Translations under genes and position numbers: made by a program
Notes under the pieces: generated by a model
Database searches by the model: none
Told to the model about the DNA's origin: nothing
What the model saw: only the letters and a program-made list of their open reading frames with translations
Shown here: positions 24,692 through 34,158 of the stretch, piece by piece
Layout of the letters: every line of letters begins with the position of its first letter
How positions within the stretch are numbered: the stretch's first letter is position 1
Assembly: GCF_002968575.1 (NCBI RefSeq)
Contig: NZ_PVBM01000013.1
Location: 82,932-146,931 of the forward strand
DNA: 64,000 nucleotides
Source of the DNA: Neorhizobium huautlense
GTDB taxonomy: Bacteria; Pseudomonadota; Alphaproteobacteria; Rhizobiales; Rhizobiaceae
Reading direction: 5' to 3'

Positions 24692-25732
24692 ATGCCGCGA
24701 GCTATCGACCAATGGTGGCGTTATCCGGGCTACGCCTTCCGAGTCTTAGGAAGCGAAAAATCCTTCCGCAAAAACCCTGTGATCGGCAATCCGCGTTTCA
24801 ACGAACTGGGCCTCCATCGGGAACGCGTGCGTCTTGCCGCCGGGATGGCCGCCTATCGCCGGCGACTGCTCGGCGTCTCGGTAAGTGCCGCAGAACGGGA
24901 AGCATTCCAGAGGGACGGCTTTGTGATCCGCGAGAATGCCCTGCCGGCAGACGTGTTCCAGCGGATACGCGACTACCTCAAAAATGAGCCTCTGCCGGCT
25001 CGCGAGATGCGCCAGGGGCAGACCGTCACGCGGATGACCCCGATCAACCGGAATGCGCTGGGAAAACTGCCGGATCTGGCGCGGTTCAGCAATGATCCCT
25101 CGATTGCAGGCCTCATCCGGTATGTCGGAGGTATCGGCGGCGATCCCGTGTATTTCATCCAGACCGTGATTGCAGAACCCGCAATCCAGGAAGCCGATCC
25201 CCAGACCGCCCTGCATGCCGATACCTTCCATTCAAGTTCCAAGGCTTGGCTTTTTCTCGATGATGTCGGACCGGACGACGGCCCCTTCGTCTTCGTCCCC
25301 GGTAGCCACAGGCTGACCGAAAAGCGGCTGGAATGGGAATACCGGCAGAGCCTTGTGGCGAGCGCGGACGGACGCACACACCATGCCGAAGGATCGTTCC
25401 GCATCACGCCCGAAGAATTGTCGACGCTTGGCGATTTTACCCCACGCAAGGTCGTGGTTTCCGCAAACACCCTCGTGGTGGCCGATACCTACGCATTCCA
25501 TTCACGGGCTGTCAGCCATCGGCATACGGTTCGGGTGGAGTTGCATGCCTATCATCGCGGCAATCCGTTCGCGCCTCTTCCTCTCTCGGCGACCGCGCTG
25601 GTTCCGGGCCTGCGCGACCGTCGGCTGGATATCTTCCTCGCGCTGTCGGACAGAAAAGCCAAACGGGACGGCAGGATTCCGACCTGGAGGGATGTTGGAG
25701 CCTGCACCGCCTATTCCGAACCGCATATCTGA
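24692..25732 (+). CDS. Phytanoyl-CoA dioxygenase (PhyH)-family Fe(II)/2-oxoglutarate oxygenase
   Basis: 346 residues from the ATG at 24692 (AAGGGGG upstream). Longer forms from 24608 or 24464 would add unsupported sequence. The iron-binding triad is His175 and Asp177 (LHADTFH) and a distal His270 (AFHSRA), followed by an Arg-rich stretch that would bind 2-oxoglutarate. FVFVPGSHRLT is typical of PhyH. About 100 N-terminal residues precede the catalytic barrel. Substrate unknown. It is convergent with the aldehyde dehydrogenase. Confidence 0.82.
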   Translation: MPRAIDQWWRYPGYAFRVLGSEKSFRKNPVIGNPRFNELGLHRERVRLAAGMAAYRRRLLGVSVSAAEREAFQRDGFVIRENALPADVFQRIRDYLKNEPLPAREMRQGQTVTRMTPINRNALGKLPDLARFSNDPSIAGLIRYVGGIGGDPVYFIQTVIAEPAIQEADPQTALHADTFHSSSKAWLFLDDVGPDDGPFVFVPGSHRLTEKRLEWEYRQSLVASADGRTHHAEGSFRITPEELSTLGDFTPRKVVVSANTLVVADTYAFHSRAVSHRHTVRVELHAYHRGNPFAPLPLSATALVPGLRDRRLDIFLALSDRKAKRDGRIPTWRDVGACTAYSEPHI

Positions 25733-25757
25733 TCCCTGAGGCCCGTGGTCGCCGGTT

Positions 25758-27185
25758 TCACGCGCCGTAGCCGACGATGCCCTTGATCTCGAGGAAGTCG
25801 TGGATGCCCCAATCGGCATATTCGCGGCCATTGCCGGACTGCTTGTAGCCGCCGAAGGGCGCGAACAGGTCCCAGTCCGGATAATTGATGAACACCGAAC
25901 CGGCCCGCAGCCGCGCGGCCACCTTGCGGGCATTGCCGATATCTCCGGACTGCACATAGGCCGCCAGCCCGTAAGGCGTGTCGTTGGCGATCTCCACCGC
26001 CTGCTCTTCGTCTTCATAGGAGAGGATAGAAAGGACCGGCCCGAAGATTTCTTCTCGCGCGATCGTCATGTCGTTGGTGACATGGCCAAACACGGTCGGG
26101 CGGATATAATAGCCTCGGTTGAGGCCCTCCGGCCGGCCCGGTCCGCCGGTGACCAGCGTTGCACCTTCTTTGATGCCAGCCTCGATCAACCGCTGGATCT
26201 TGTCGTATTGCGTCTGGCTGACCACCGGGCCGAGATCGATACCATCCCCACGCGGATCGCCGGTCTTCAGCTTTTCGGCTGCGGCCTTCGCGATATCCAG
26301 AGCTTCGTCATGGCGCTTTGCCGGCACCAGCATCCGCGTCGGAGCATCGCAGGACTGGCCGGAATTGCCGAAACAGGCTGTAACGCCATCTGCAACGGCT
26401 TTCTCAAACTCGGCATCGGGAAGGATGATATTGGGCGACTTGCCGCCGAGTTCCTGGGCCACGCGCTTCACGGTGTCGGCCGCAGTCTTGGCGACGATGA
26501 TGCCGGCCCGCGTCGAGCCGGTGAAGGAAACCATATCGACATCAGGATGGCCGGCCATAACCTGGCCGACATCGGGCCCGGTTCCGTTGACGAGGTTGAA
26601 GACGCCCTTCGGCGTGCCCGCCGCCTCCATAACTTCCGCAAAGATGATGCCGCTGATCGGCGCGATCTCGGAAGGCTTCAGCACCATGGTGCAGCCGGCG
26701 GCGATCGCCGGGCCGACCTTGCAGGCGATCTGGTTGAGCGGCCAGTTCCACGGTGTGATCAGCGCGCAGACGCCGATCGGCTCCTTGACGATCATCGTTG
26801 AGCCGCGCGCCTCGGTGAACTCGTAGTTTTCGAGCGCCTCGATCGTGGCGGCGAGATGCCCTTTGCCGGCCGCGGCCTGCGCATCACGGGCAAAGGCGAG
26901 CGGAGCCCCCATCTCCTGGGAGACCGCTCGCGCGATGTCTTCGTATCGCTTTTCATACTCGGCCAGGATGCGTTTCAGGAGCGCCAGCCGCTCCGCCTTG
27001 GACCATTGCGAAAAAGCAGGAAATGCCGCCTTGGCCGCCGCAACCGCCTTGTCCACATCGGCCTTCGAGCCTAAAGCGACCTGAGTATAGGCCTCTTCCG
27101 TCGACGGATCGACGACATCGAGCGCGACGGGAATATCCGGAGTTATCCAGATTCCGTTGATGAAGAATTTCAGATGGTTGCTCAT
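25758..27185 (-). CDS. NAD(P)-dependent aldehyde dehydrogenase family protein
   Basis: 475 residues, the usual family length. Motifs in order: PWNWPLNQIACKVGPAIAAG (cofactor and substrate cleft), FTGSTRAG, QELGGKS with the general-base Glu, GNSGQSCDAPTRM with the nucleophilic Cys, and EEIFGPVLSI. It oxidises an aldehyde to an acid in the cytoplasm. The Q-S-C-D-A context, rather than the common G-Q-x-C-x-A/T, is shared with 3-succinoylsemialdehyde and vanillin-type branches, so substrate assignment is open. Single gene. Confidence 0.9.
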   Translation of the reverse strand: MSNHLKFFINGIWITPDIPVALDVVDPSTEEAYTQVALGSKADVDKAVAAAKAAFPAFSQWSKAERLALLKRILAEYEKRYEDIARAVSQEMGAPLAFARDAQAAAGKGHLAATIEALENYEFTEARGSTMIVKEPIGVCALITPWNWPLNQIACKVGPAIAAGCTMVLKPSEIAPISGIIFAEVMEAAGTPKGVFNLVNGTGPDVGQVMAGHPDVDMVSFTGSTRAGIIVAKTAADTVKRVAQELGGKSPNIILPDAEFEKAVADGVTACFGNSGQSCDAPTRMLVPAKRHDEALDIAKAAAEKLKTGDPRGDGIDLGPVVSQTQYDKIQRLIEAGIKEGATLVTGGPGRPEGLNRGYYIRPTVFGHVTNDMTIAREEIFGPVLSILSYEDEEQAVEIANDTPYGLAAYVQSGDIGNARKVAARLRAGSVFINYPDWDLFAPFGGYKQSGNGREYADWGIHDFLEIKGIVGYGA

Positions 27186-27424
27186 GGAAGCTCTCCGGAT
27201 CGGGGCGGATATGGAAGAGCACTATCGGCGATGAATTTTTGCCCCGCAAGGCCGCAGAGCGACATCGGCATTTCCCGGATCTTCCGAACCCTATCAAGCG
27301 GGCTTGAAGCGTCTCCGATACTTCTCGTCATACCGCTAATACTTCGGCAACAATACGAATTCATTGAGATTTAAACTGCGCCTGTTACAGATCAAGACAG
27401 TTTTCAGCGATGTCACGAGGGCCT

Positions 27425-28330
27425 ATGCGACGCAGTCTTCTTCAAATTGCCTTGGCAGGGCTACTCGCTCTGTCGGCACCGAATGTGGGTGCAGAAACCC
27501 TGGAGGACGACCTCAAGGGCCTGACGGAGGAACAGATCGGCGATACGGTCGAGTTCGCCTTCGGCAACGCGCTGTTCTTCCTCTTCCACGAGGCCGGTCA
27601 CATGCTGGTCTCCGAATTCGACCTGCCGGTCCTTGGCCGCGAGGAGGATGCGGTGGATACGCTCTCCACCCTCCTGCTTCTGGAGGCGGATGCAGACGTC
27701 TTCGAGACAGCTCTCATCGATTCCGTCGACGGATGGACATTGTCTGCCGAAGCGAGCGAAGCGGCGGAACATGAGCAAATTCTCTGGGACGCGCACGGTC
27801 TCGACCGCCAACGCGCTTTCAATATGGTCTGCCTGATGGTCGGCAAGGATGCCGAGAAATTCACCGAATCCGCAGACGATCTCGAACTGCCGGCCGGCCG
27901 TCGGCAGGAATGCGTGGGTGAATACCAGAAGGCCCATGCAAGCTGGTTCGGTGTGCTGAAGCCGCATCTGCAGACCGGCGACCAGAAGAGCAAGTTCACG
28001 ATCACCTACCAGCCCGCGAAGAACAACGACCTCAAGGACTACGCGGACCTGGTGAAGGAGGCTCAGGTTCTCGAGATCCTGCAGGAACTGGTCTCCGGCC
28101 TCTACAAGCTTGACGACGGCATCAAGCTGACGGCAGCCGAATGCGGCGAACCAAACGCCTATTGGTCGCCGAGCGAGCGCGAAGTGACCTATTGCTACGA
28201 ACTGATGCAGTGGCACGCGCAGGCAATCGCCCGGTATTTCAGGGAAAATGCCGAGGGCGGCGAAGAAGAAATCGGCGAGGCAAAGCCGGGGCTGAAATTT
28301 GTGTTCGGCAAGGCCAAGGGTCGCCAGTAG
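27425..28330 (+). CDS. DUF4344 family secreted putative zinc metallopeptidase
   Basis: 301 residues from the ATG at 27425 (GAGG five bases upstream), preferred over 27410. Residues 1-23 form a signal peptide ending V-G-A. The zinc motif HEAGH is at 55-59, and an acidic pair Glu73/Glu74 with Asp75 (GREEDAVD) is well placed for a third ligand, as in gluzincins. The remaining ~200 residues are helical and include several Cys (CLMVG, QECVGEY, AECGEP, TYCYEL) that may form disulphides in the periplasm. Proteolytic activity is inferred from the motif. DUF4344 proteins are otherwise uncharacterised. Confidence 0.82.
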   Translation: MRRSLLQIALAGLLALSAPNVGAETLEDDLKGLTEEQIGDTVEFAFGNALFFLFHEAGHMLVSEFDLPVLGREEDAVDTLSTLLLLEADADVFETALIDSVDGWTLSAEASEAAEHEQILWDAHGLDRQRAFNMVCLMVGKDAEKFTESADDLELPAGRRQECVGEYQKAHASWFGVLKPHLQTGDQKSKFTITYQPAKNNDLKDYADLVKEAQVLEILQELVSGLYKLDDGIKLTAAECGEPNAYWSPSEREVTYCYELMQWHAQAIARYFRENAEGGEEEIGEAKPGLKFVFGKAKGRQ

Positions 28331-28349
28331 AGGTAACGCAATACGAAGA

Positions 28350-28393
28350 CCCGGTTTGCGCCCTCGCAGGCAGCAAACCGGGCAATCTTTTTT
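28350..28393 (+). terminator. Intrinsic terminator after the DUF4344 gene
   Basis: CCCGGTTTGC (28350-28359) pairs with GCAAACCGGG (28373-28382). The loop is 13 bases, followed by CAATCTTTTTT. It sits 19 bases after the stop codon and separates the gene from the convergent esterase. Confidence 0.85.
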
Positions 28394-28398
28394 GGCGT

Positions 28399-29013
28399 TC
28401 AGGCTCCGTAGGGAGCGAAGAACTTCTTGGCAGCTTCGATCTCGTTCGGCCGAATCTCATGGCCGCCGACATGCCATTCGAGTGTCACCTTGTCCCCCTG
28501 CCGCTTGAAATAATCGGCAAGCTCGACGCCTTGCGGCACCGGGCAGATCGGGTCGTTCTGGCCGGCGGTGATCAGCACATGCGCCGTCTCCTTGATCTTC
28601 CGGTCCTTTGGCTGGAACGGGATCAGCGGATGCATCAGAACGCCGGCATCGAAGAGGCCGGGTTTTTCGATCATGATATTTGCGAGGATATTCGCGCCAT
28701 TCGAAAATCCGAGCCCCAGAACGGTGGATGACTCGTATCGGTCGCGGTTGGCAACCACGAATTCGCTCATCCGCTCGGTCGCCCGGGCAAGATCCTCGCA
28801 ATCATAGACGCCTTCCGCCTTGCGCCGGAAGAAGCGCGCCGCGCCGTGTTCGGAAATATCACCGCGCGGCGAGATGACCGTGGCGTTGGGAAGCAGCCTT
28901 CCGCCGAAATCGAAGAACTGGTTTTCGTCGCCACCGGTGCCATGAAAGACGAACAGGATCGGTGATCCCGGGGCACCGGGCCTCGCCCGGTGCACATAGC
29001 TGTCGTAACTCAT
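28399..29013 (-). CDS. Phospholipase/carboxylesterase-type alpha/beta hydrolase (MhqD-like)
   Basis: 204 residues of the small alpha/beta hydrolase fold. FHGTGGDE (23-30) forms the oxyanion region, GFSNG (102-106) holds the nucleophile Ser104, and Asp154 (GQNDPICP) and His185 (GGHEI) complete the triad. The upstream gene encodes an extradiol-type dioxygenase, the same pairing as MhqO/MhqD in Bacillus, where the set deals with hydroquinones and related electrophiles. A comparable detoxification role is inferred. Confidence 0.88.
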   Translation of the reverse strand: MSYDSYVHRARPGAPGSPILFVFHGTGGDENQFFDFGGRLLPNATVISPRGDISEHGAARFFRRKAEGVYDCEDLARATERMSEFVVANRDRYESSTVLGLGFSNGANILANIMIEKPGLFDAGVLMHPLIPFQPKDRKIKETAHVLITAGQNDPICPVPQGVELADYFKRQGDKVTLEWHVGGHEIRPNEIEAAKKFFAPYGA

Positions 29014-29037
29014 TTCAATCTCCTGATCCTGAACCCA

Positions 29038-29967
29038 CTAAGCCAGCGGTTCCAGGTGCTGTTCGAGTGCGCTTCTCAGATGCGCATGCTGCGCAGGCAG
29101 CTTCAGCGCTTCGCCGAGATGTGCGGTGTCCTCGTCGCGGTCGAAGCCCGGCTCATTGGTGGCGATTTCGAACAACACGCCACCCGGGGTGCGGAAATAG
29201 ATCGCCCAGAAGTAGTCGCGGTCGATGACCGGGGTGACCTGATAGCCGGTATCCATCAGTGCTTTACGGACCTCGAGCTGCCTTTCGCGGTTCTCAACCG
29301 CAAAGGCGATGTGATGAACCGAACCGGCACCAAGCCGCGCACCGCTGATGTTCGGCATGGTTTCGACATCGATGAAATCGGCACCGTTGCCGCCCGGCAT
29401 TCCGAAGCGGGTCACGCCGTCCCTGGCATCAACCTGTTCGTACCCCATGAACTTCAGGAGCTCGGCGGTCGCACCTTCGTCATGCAGACGCATCGAAGCC
29501 GAATGGAAGCCGCGGATGGCCTCAGCCTCGCCGACGCCGTTGCCGGTCCAGGGAGCACGCGGGTCGTCCCTGACTTCGACCAGCGCGAACCCGTCACCAT
29601 CGGGACCGGCGAAATGCAGCCGGTTGTCGCCAAAGGCATTGTCCGTCTTGATCCCTTCGGCGCCGGCCTTTGTCAGCCGATCGGTCCAGTAACCGAACGA
29701 GCCTTCCGGAACGGAGAAGAGCGTGGTGCCCACTTCGCCGGTGCCGGGACGACCGCGGGCGATATGCGGGAACGGGAAGTATGTCATGACAGAGCCGGGC
29801 GTGCCGACCTCGTCGCCGTAATAGAGATGGTAGACGTCAGGCGCGTCGAAATTGACGGTCTTCTTGACCCGGCGCAGGCCGAGCGTGTCGGTGAAGAACT
29901 TGTTGTTGGTGCTGGCGCTCGCAGCCATCGACGTGACGTGATGGAGGCCCTTGATCTGGTCGAGCAT
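29038..29967 (-). CDS. VOC-family ring-cleaving (extradiol) dioxygenase, MhqO/LinE-like
   Basis: 309 residues from the ATG at 29967 (AAAGGGG upstream). Two or more glyoxalase/VOC modules can be seen: the first begins GLHHVTSMA with metal-ligand His, and the second has GSVHHIAFAVEN with further His and YFRTPGGVLFEIAT with the Glu ligand. Enzymes of this class open hydroquinone rings with Fe(II) and O2. It lies 24 bases upstream of the esterase and probably forms a two-gene operon with it. Substrate inferred from the pairing only. Confidence 0.88.
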   Translation of the reverse strand: MLDQIKGLHHVTSMAASASTNNKFFTDTLGLRRVKKTVNFDAPDVYHLYYGDEVGTPGSVMTYFPFPHIARGRPGTGEVGTTLFSVPEGSFGYWTDRLTKAGAEGIKTDNAFGDNRLHFAGPDGDGFALVEVRDDPRAPWTGNGVGEAEAIRGFHSASMRLHDEGATAELLKFMGYEQVDARDGVTRFGMPGGNGADFIDVETMPNISGARLGAGSVHHIAFAVENRERQLEVRKALMDTGYQVTPVIDRDYFWAIYFRTPGGVLFEIATNEPGFDRDEDTAHLGEALKLPAQHAHLRSALEQHLEPLA

Positions 29968-30092
29968 TGTAAACCCCTTTCTGGACCGCCTCGGCGATCC
30001 GTTGTTCTGGGGCAATATTTGGTTCATCGAACGGGGATTGGATAGATGAACGTGTCAGAACGCATTGTTCACCATCCGTAGACGGAAGATGA

Positions 30093-30797
30093 TCAATTGT
30101 TCACAGAAGGCGGTGATGGCAACTGCCAGTCGATCGGCTCCTTGCCGCGCGACCTGAGGAAATCATTGGCCTTCGAAAAATGCCGGCAGCCGAAAAAGCC
30201 GTTATGGGCCGAGAGCGGCGACGGATGGGGGGCCTTCAGAACGAGATGTTTCCTCGTATCCACAAAGGCGGCCTTTTTCTGCGCATAGGAGCCCCAGAGC
30301 ATGAAGACCACGCCATCGCACTCCTCGTTGACGGCGCGGATGACAGCATCGGTAAAACGTTCCCAGCCTCGGCCTTGATGTGCGGCCGCCCTGCCCTCTT
30401 CCACCGTCAGCACGCTGTTTAACAGCAGCACGCCCTGGTTAGCCCAGTGCTCGAGAAAGCCGTGATTGACCGGAGGAATGCCGAGATCCGCCTGGATTTC
30501 CTTGTAGATATTAACGAGTGAAGGGGGAATGCGAACGCCGGGGCGGACGCTGAAGCACAGCCCGTGCGCCTGACCAAAACCGTGATAGGGATCCTGGCCG
30601 AGAATGACGACTTTCACCTTGTCGAGGGGCGTCAGATCCAGCGCGCGGAAATATTCGCCGCCTTTCGGGAAGATGCGCTTGCCGGCCTCCTTCTCGGCGA
30701 GGAGAAACCGCCTCAGTTCGCTCATGTACGGATTGGAGAACTCCGGGCCGAGTACCCGTTTCCAGCTTTCCTCGATCCTGACCTCGCCCTCCGCCAT
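30093..30797 (-). CDS. ung: Uracil-DNA glycosylase, family 1
   Basis: 234 residues from the ATG at 30797, eight bases after the galE stop (TGAGGA ribosome site overlaps that stop). The catalytic motif GQDPYHG is at 67-73 with Asp69 activating water. The C-terminal motif HPSPLSAH supplies the catalytic His. The enzyme removes uracil from DNA, starting base-excision repair. Length and motifs are canonical. Co-transcription with galE is likely. Confidence 0.95.
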   Translation of the reverse strand: MAEGEVRIEESWKRVLGPEFSNPYMSELRRFLLAEKEAGKRIFPKGGEYFRALDLTPLDKVKVVILGQDPYHGFGQAHGLCFSVRPGVRIPPSLVNIYKEIQADLGIPPVNHGFLEHWANQGVLLLNSVLTVEEGRAAAHQGRGWERFTDAVIRAVNEECDGVVFMLWGSYAQKKAAFVDTRKHLVLKAPHPSPLSAHNGFFGCRHFSKANDFLRSRGKEPIDWQLPSPPSVNN

Positions 30798-30805
30798 ATC
30801 CGTCC

Positions 30806-31795
30806 TCAAATGACCAGATGGTTCGAGCGCGAATGCCAGTCCCAGGCGGAGCGGATGATGTCGTTCAGGCTGAATTTCGGTTCCCAGCCGAGCACCGCCC
30901 GCGCCTTGTCGTTATTGGCGACCAAGGACGTGGAATCGCCTTCGCGGCGTCCGACATATTCCACCGGGAAGGGCTTGCCGGAAACCTCGGAGATCGCTGC
31001 CAGCAGCTCCTTGACGGTCGTTCCGGTGCCCGTGCCGAGGTTCAGCTCCACGGTCTCGCCGCCGGCCAGCAAATAATCCACCGCCCGCACATGCGCGTCC
31101 GCCAGATCGAGCACGTGGATATAGTCGCGTACACAGGTACCGTCGCGGGTATCGTAATCATCCCCGAAGACCTTGAAGCCCTGGCGGCGGCCGAGCGCCG
31201 CCTCGATCGCCAGCGGTATGGCATGGGTTTCCGGCGTGTGCCACTCGCCGATCCGGCCTTCGAAATCGGCGCCGGCGGCGTTGAAATAGCGCAACATCAC
31301 CGACTTCAAGCCCTTGTACTGACCATAATCCTTGAGCGCCTGCTCGATGATGAATTTGGTGCGGCCATAGGGGTTGATCGGAGCCTGCTTATGCGTCTCG
31401 TCCATCGGCACGCGGTCCGGCAGACCATAGGTGGCGCAGGTGGAAGAGAAGACGAAGGCCTTCACACCGGCATCCATGGCGGCAGACATCAGGGTCAATG
31501 CGCCGATGACGTTGTTGTCGTAGAACCCGACGGGATTCTTGACCGATTCGCCCACCTCGATCAGCGCCGCAAAATGCAGGACCGCATCCGGTTTGTGCTT
31601 GGCGAAGACCTCATCGAGCCGGGCGCGATCACGAATATCGCCCTGTTCCAATTCGCCCCAGCGGACGAATTCCGCATGGCCATTTGACAGATTATCGAAG
31701 ACTACGGGTTCATACCCCTTCTCCGCCAGCACCAGACACGTATGCGAACCGATATAGCCGGCTCCACCGACGACGAGCACCTTCTTCTTCGACAT
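30806..31795 (-). CDS. galE: UDP-glucose 4-epimerase
   Basis: 329 residues if the second of two adjacent ATG codons (31795) is used, which is spaced better from GAGAGGG than the one at 31798. The NAD-binding motif GGAGYIGS is at 10-17. The catalytic Ser lies in FSSTCATYG, and the YxxxK pair in NPYGRTK. The enzyme interconverts UDP-glucose and UDP-galactose, feeding exopolysaccharide and LPS synthesis in rhizobia. Tight spacing to ung suggests one transcript. Confidence 0.95.
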   Translation of the reverse strand: MSKKKVLVVGGAGYIGSHTCLVLAEKGYEPVVFDNLSNGHAEFVRWGELEQGDIRDRARLDEVFAKHKPDAVLHFAALIEVGESVKNPVGFYDNNVIGALTLMSAAMDAGVKAFVFSSTCATYGLPDRVPMDETHKQAPINPYGRTKFIIEQALKDYGQYKGLKSVMLRYFNAAGADFEGRIGEWHTPETHAIPLAIEAALGRRQGFKVFGDDYDTRDGTCVRDYIHVLDLADAHVRAVDYLLAGGETVELNLGTGTGTTVKELLAAISEVSGKPFPVEYVGRREGDSTSLVANNDKARAVLGWEPKFSLNDIIRSAWDWHSRSNHLVI

Positions 31796-31932
31796 CATGT
31801 CCCTCTCGGTTGTTGAAGTCGGCGGCACTATAACCGGCGCTGCCCAAATGGGAAGGGTGAACCCGAGCTTCGATATTGGATGACGCGCGCTTTGAACTTA
31901 TCTATCCTACTCAGGATTTTTAAAGGCTCTTC

Positions 31933-32289
31933 ATGCGTTTTCTCTTTCTCAGTCTCGGTTGGCTGTTCGTGGCGCTCGGCATCGTTGGCGCATTCCTGCC
32001 GGTGCTGCCCACGACGCCCTTCCTGCTGCTTGCCGTCGCCTGTTTCGCCCGCTCGTCGCCGCGGCTTGAGGCATGGATGCTCGACCATCCGAAATTCGGG
32101 CCGTCTCTTAGAGACTGGCGGGAAAGGGGCGCCATTCCAACAAAGGCCAAGATCGCCGCCGTGGTGATGATGAGCGCCAGCTACGCGATCTTCTGGTTCG
32201 GCACCTCGCCGCCCCTGTCTCGGGCGGCTTTCGTCGCAGCACTGATGATCGCGCCGGCGATCTTCGTGGTCACCCGGCCGAACGCGTAA
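31933..32289 (+). CDS. DUF454 (YbaN) family inner-membrane protein
   Basis: 118 residues. Two N-terminal transmembrane segments include the family signature LGWLFVALGIVGAFLPVLPT, followed by FARSSPRLEAWMLDHPKFGP, and two more hydrophobic segments lie at the C-terminus. Function unknown. In rhizobia and other proteobacteria it often lies next to haem or iron transport genes, as here, where it converges on hmuV with one base between the stops. Confidence 0.9.
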   Translation: MRFLFLSLGWLFVALGIVGAFLPVLPTTPFLLLAVACFARSSPRLEAWMLDHPKFGPSLRDWRERGAIPTKAKIAAVVMMSASYAIFWFGTSPPLSRAAFVAALMIAPAIFVVTRPNA

Positions 32290-32290
32290 G

Positions 32291-33073
32291 TCAGCGATGC
32301 CGCGATTGCGGGAGGACGTAGGGAATATCGGCAGCAGGCAGACGTCCAACAGCGCCGACAATCCCGTAGACACTCGCAATGAGCCCGTCACTCACCGTTT
32401 CCGGGCAAGGTCCTTCCGCGACAACTCGGCCGTGGTTCAGGACCACCAGATGGTCGGCGAATTCGGCCGCGAGGTTGAGGTCGTGCAGGATGGCGAGCAC
32501 GATGCCGCCCGCGGCCGCGAAATCGCGGGCGGTTTCCAATACGGAAATCTGATGGCCGAGATCGAGGCTGGCGGTCGGCTCGTCGAGAAAGAGCGCACGC
32601 GGCACGCCATCGGCGACCGGCTGCGGCACCTGGGCGAGAGCGCGGGCAAACTGGACGCGCTGCTGCTCTCCGCCCGACAGCGAGGGATAGGGCCGGTTTT
32701 CGAAACCCCGCAATCCTACCCGAGAAAGCGCCTGGCGGGCCTGTTCCGTCGGGTTGAGCGCGCCCTGCGCAACCGCCCCCATGCGGGCGATCTCCAGCGC
32801 GGTGAAGGGGAAGGCAAGCTGTGTCGCCTGCGGCAGGACGGCCCGGCGTTTGGCAAGATCGCCCGGCTGGCAGAGATCCAACCTCGTCCCGTAGTAGGAG
32901 ACGACACCCGTATCGGGTCTCATCTCGCCGGAAAGCACCCTCATCAGCGTCGATTTGCCTGCACCGTTCGGCCCGATCACGACCGTGAACCGACCCGGAT
33001 CCAGATCGATTCCGACATTGTCGAGCAGCTTACGGCCGGACCGAGCGACGGTGATATGTTCGGCGGAGATCAT
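32291..33073 (-). CDS. hmuV: Haemin ABC transporter ATP-binding protein
   Basis: 260 residues. Walker A is GPNGAGKST (34-42), the signature LSGGEQQRVQ begins at 132, and Walker B is ALFLDEPTASLD. The chain has the length and order of HmuV/FecE-type ATPases. It powers haem transfer across the inner membrane with HmuU and HmuT. Its ATG overlaps the hmuU stop by four bases (ATGA), so the two are translationally coupled. Confidence 0.93.
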   Translation of the reverse strand: MISAEHITVARSGRKLLDNVGIDLDPGRFTVVIGPNGAGKSTLMRVLSGEMRPDTGVVSYYGTRLDLCQPGDLAKRRAVLPQATQLAFPFTALEIARMGAVAQGALNPTEQARQALSRVGLRGFENRPYPSLSGGEQQRVQFARALAQVPQPVADGVPRALFLDEPTASLDLGHQISVLETARDFAAAGGIVLAILHDLNLAAEFADHLVVLNHGRVVAEGPCPETVSDGLIASVYGIVGAVGRLPAADIPYVLPQSRHR

Positions 33074-34158
33074 GGCATGTCCCGCATGTTGATGCCGTTC
33101 CTGCCAAGCAGCAGCAAGAGAAAGACCGGTGCGCCGAACAGCGCCGTTATGACGCCGATCGGCAATTCCGCCGGTGCGGCAACGGTTCGCGCCACACTAT
33201 CTGCAATCAGAAGCAAGGCTGCGCCGCCGATCGCCGAACCCGGCAGCAGGAAACGGTGCGATGGCCCCATGGTCAGCCGCAGGAGATGCGGCACGACGAT
33301 GCCGACGAAACCGATCGAGCCGGCGACAGCGACGGTCGAGCCGCAGGCTGCGGCAACCGCCACGATGACGATCCGTTTCAGCCGCTGCACCGGGATGCCC
33401 ATGTGGAAGGCGGCTGCATCCCCAAGCACAAGGGCATCCAAGCCGCGCGCCACGAAGGGGATGATGACCAGCACGGCGGCGATAAAAGGGAGGATAGAAA
33501 ATACCCGCCCGAAGGTGGCGCCGCCGAGCGAGCCAAGGCTCCAGAAGGTGATGTCGCGAAGCTGCCGGTCGTCGGCCATGACGATCATGAGGCCCATGAT
33601 GGCGGCAGAAAGCGCGCCGATCGCGATCCCGGAAAGGATCAGCGCCGTCGTGGAGGTTCGGCCGTCGCGGGTGGCGATGAGATAGAGCATCCAAGTGTTG
33701 AAAAGCCCGCCGAAAAAGGCCATCAGCGGCAGGAACTGGTTTCCGAGGAGCATGGAGATCGGCGCCAGCAGCGTATTGCCAAGCACGATTGCCGCCACGG
33801 CCGCGAGACCCGCGCCAGAGGTGACGCCGACGATACCGGGATCGGCGAGAGGATTGCGGAAGAGCCCCTGCATCATGGCGCCGGAGACGGCGAGCCCCGC
33901 CCCCACCAGAAGTCCAAGCGCCGTACGCGGCAGGCGAACCGCTTCGAGGATCACTCTGTCCTGCGTCGAGAGGCTGTCCCCGTTGCCGGTCGCATAAACC
34001 CAGAGATCCCGCAGGCCGACGCCGGTCGGCCCCACCCCGAGCGAAATCGCGCAGGCGACCACGAGCAGCGTCCCAAGCAGGATCAGGACCAGAACGGCCT
34101 GCCTTGTCCGGTCGCCATCGGGCGACACGCTAAAGGGCATCGCCAGCGCCTTCGCCAT
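33070..34158 (-). CDS. hmuU: Haemin ABC transporter permease (FecCD family)
   Basis: 362 residues with about ten transmembrane segments. FecCD-family landmarks include LPRTALGLLVGAGLAVSGAM, RNPLADPGIVGVTSGAGLAA and FVGIVVPHLLRLTMGPSHR. It forms the haem channel in the inner membrane. The start overlaps the hmuT stop by one base. The order hmuT-hmuU-hmuV on the minus strand matches rhizobial haem-uptake operons, with the TonB-dependent receptor elsewhere. Confidence 0.93.
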   Translation of the reverse strand: MAKALAMPFSVSPDGDRTRQAVLVLILLGTLLVVACAISLGVGPTGVGLRDLWVYATGNGDSLSTQDRVILEAVRLPRTALGLLVGAGLAVSGAMMQGLFRNPLADPGIVGVTSGAGLAAVAAIVLGNTLLAPISMLLGNQFLPLMAFFGGLFNTWMLYLIATRDGRTSTTALILSGIAIGALSAAIMGLMIVMADDRQLRDITFWSLGSLGGATFGRVFSILPFIAAVLVIIPFVARGLDALVLGDAAAFHMGIPVQRLKRIVIVAVAAACGSTVAVAGSIGFVGIVVPHLLRLTMGPSHRFLLPGSAIGGAALLLIADSVARTVAAPAELPIGVITALFGAPVFLLLLLGRNGINMRDMP

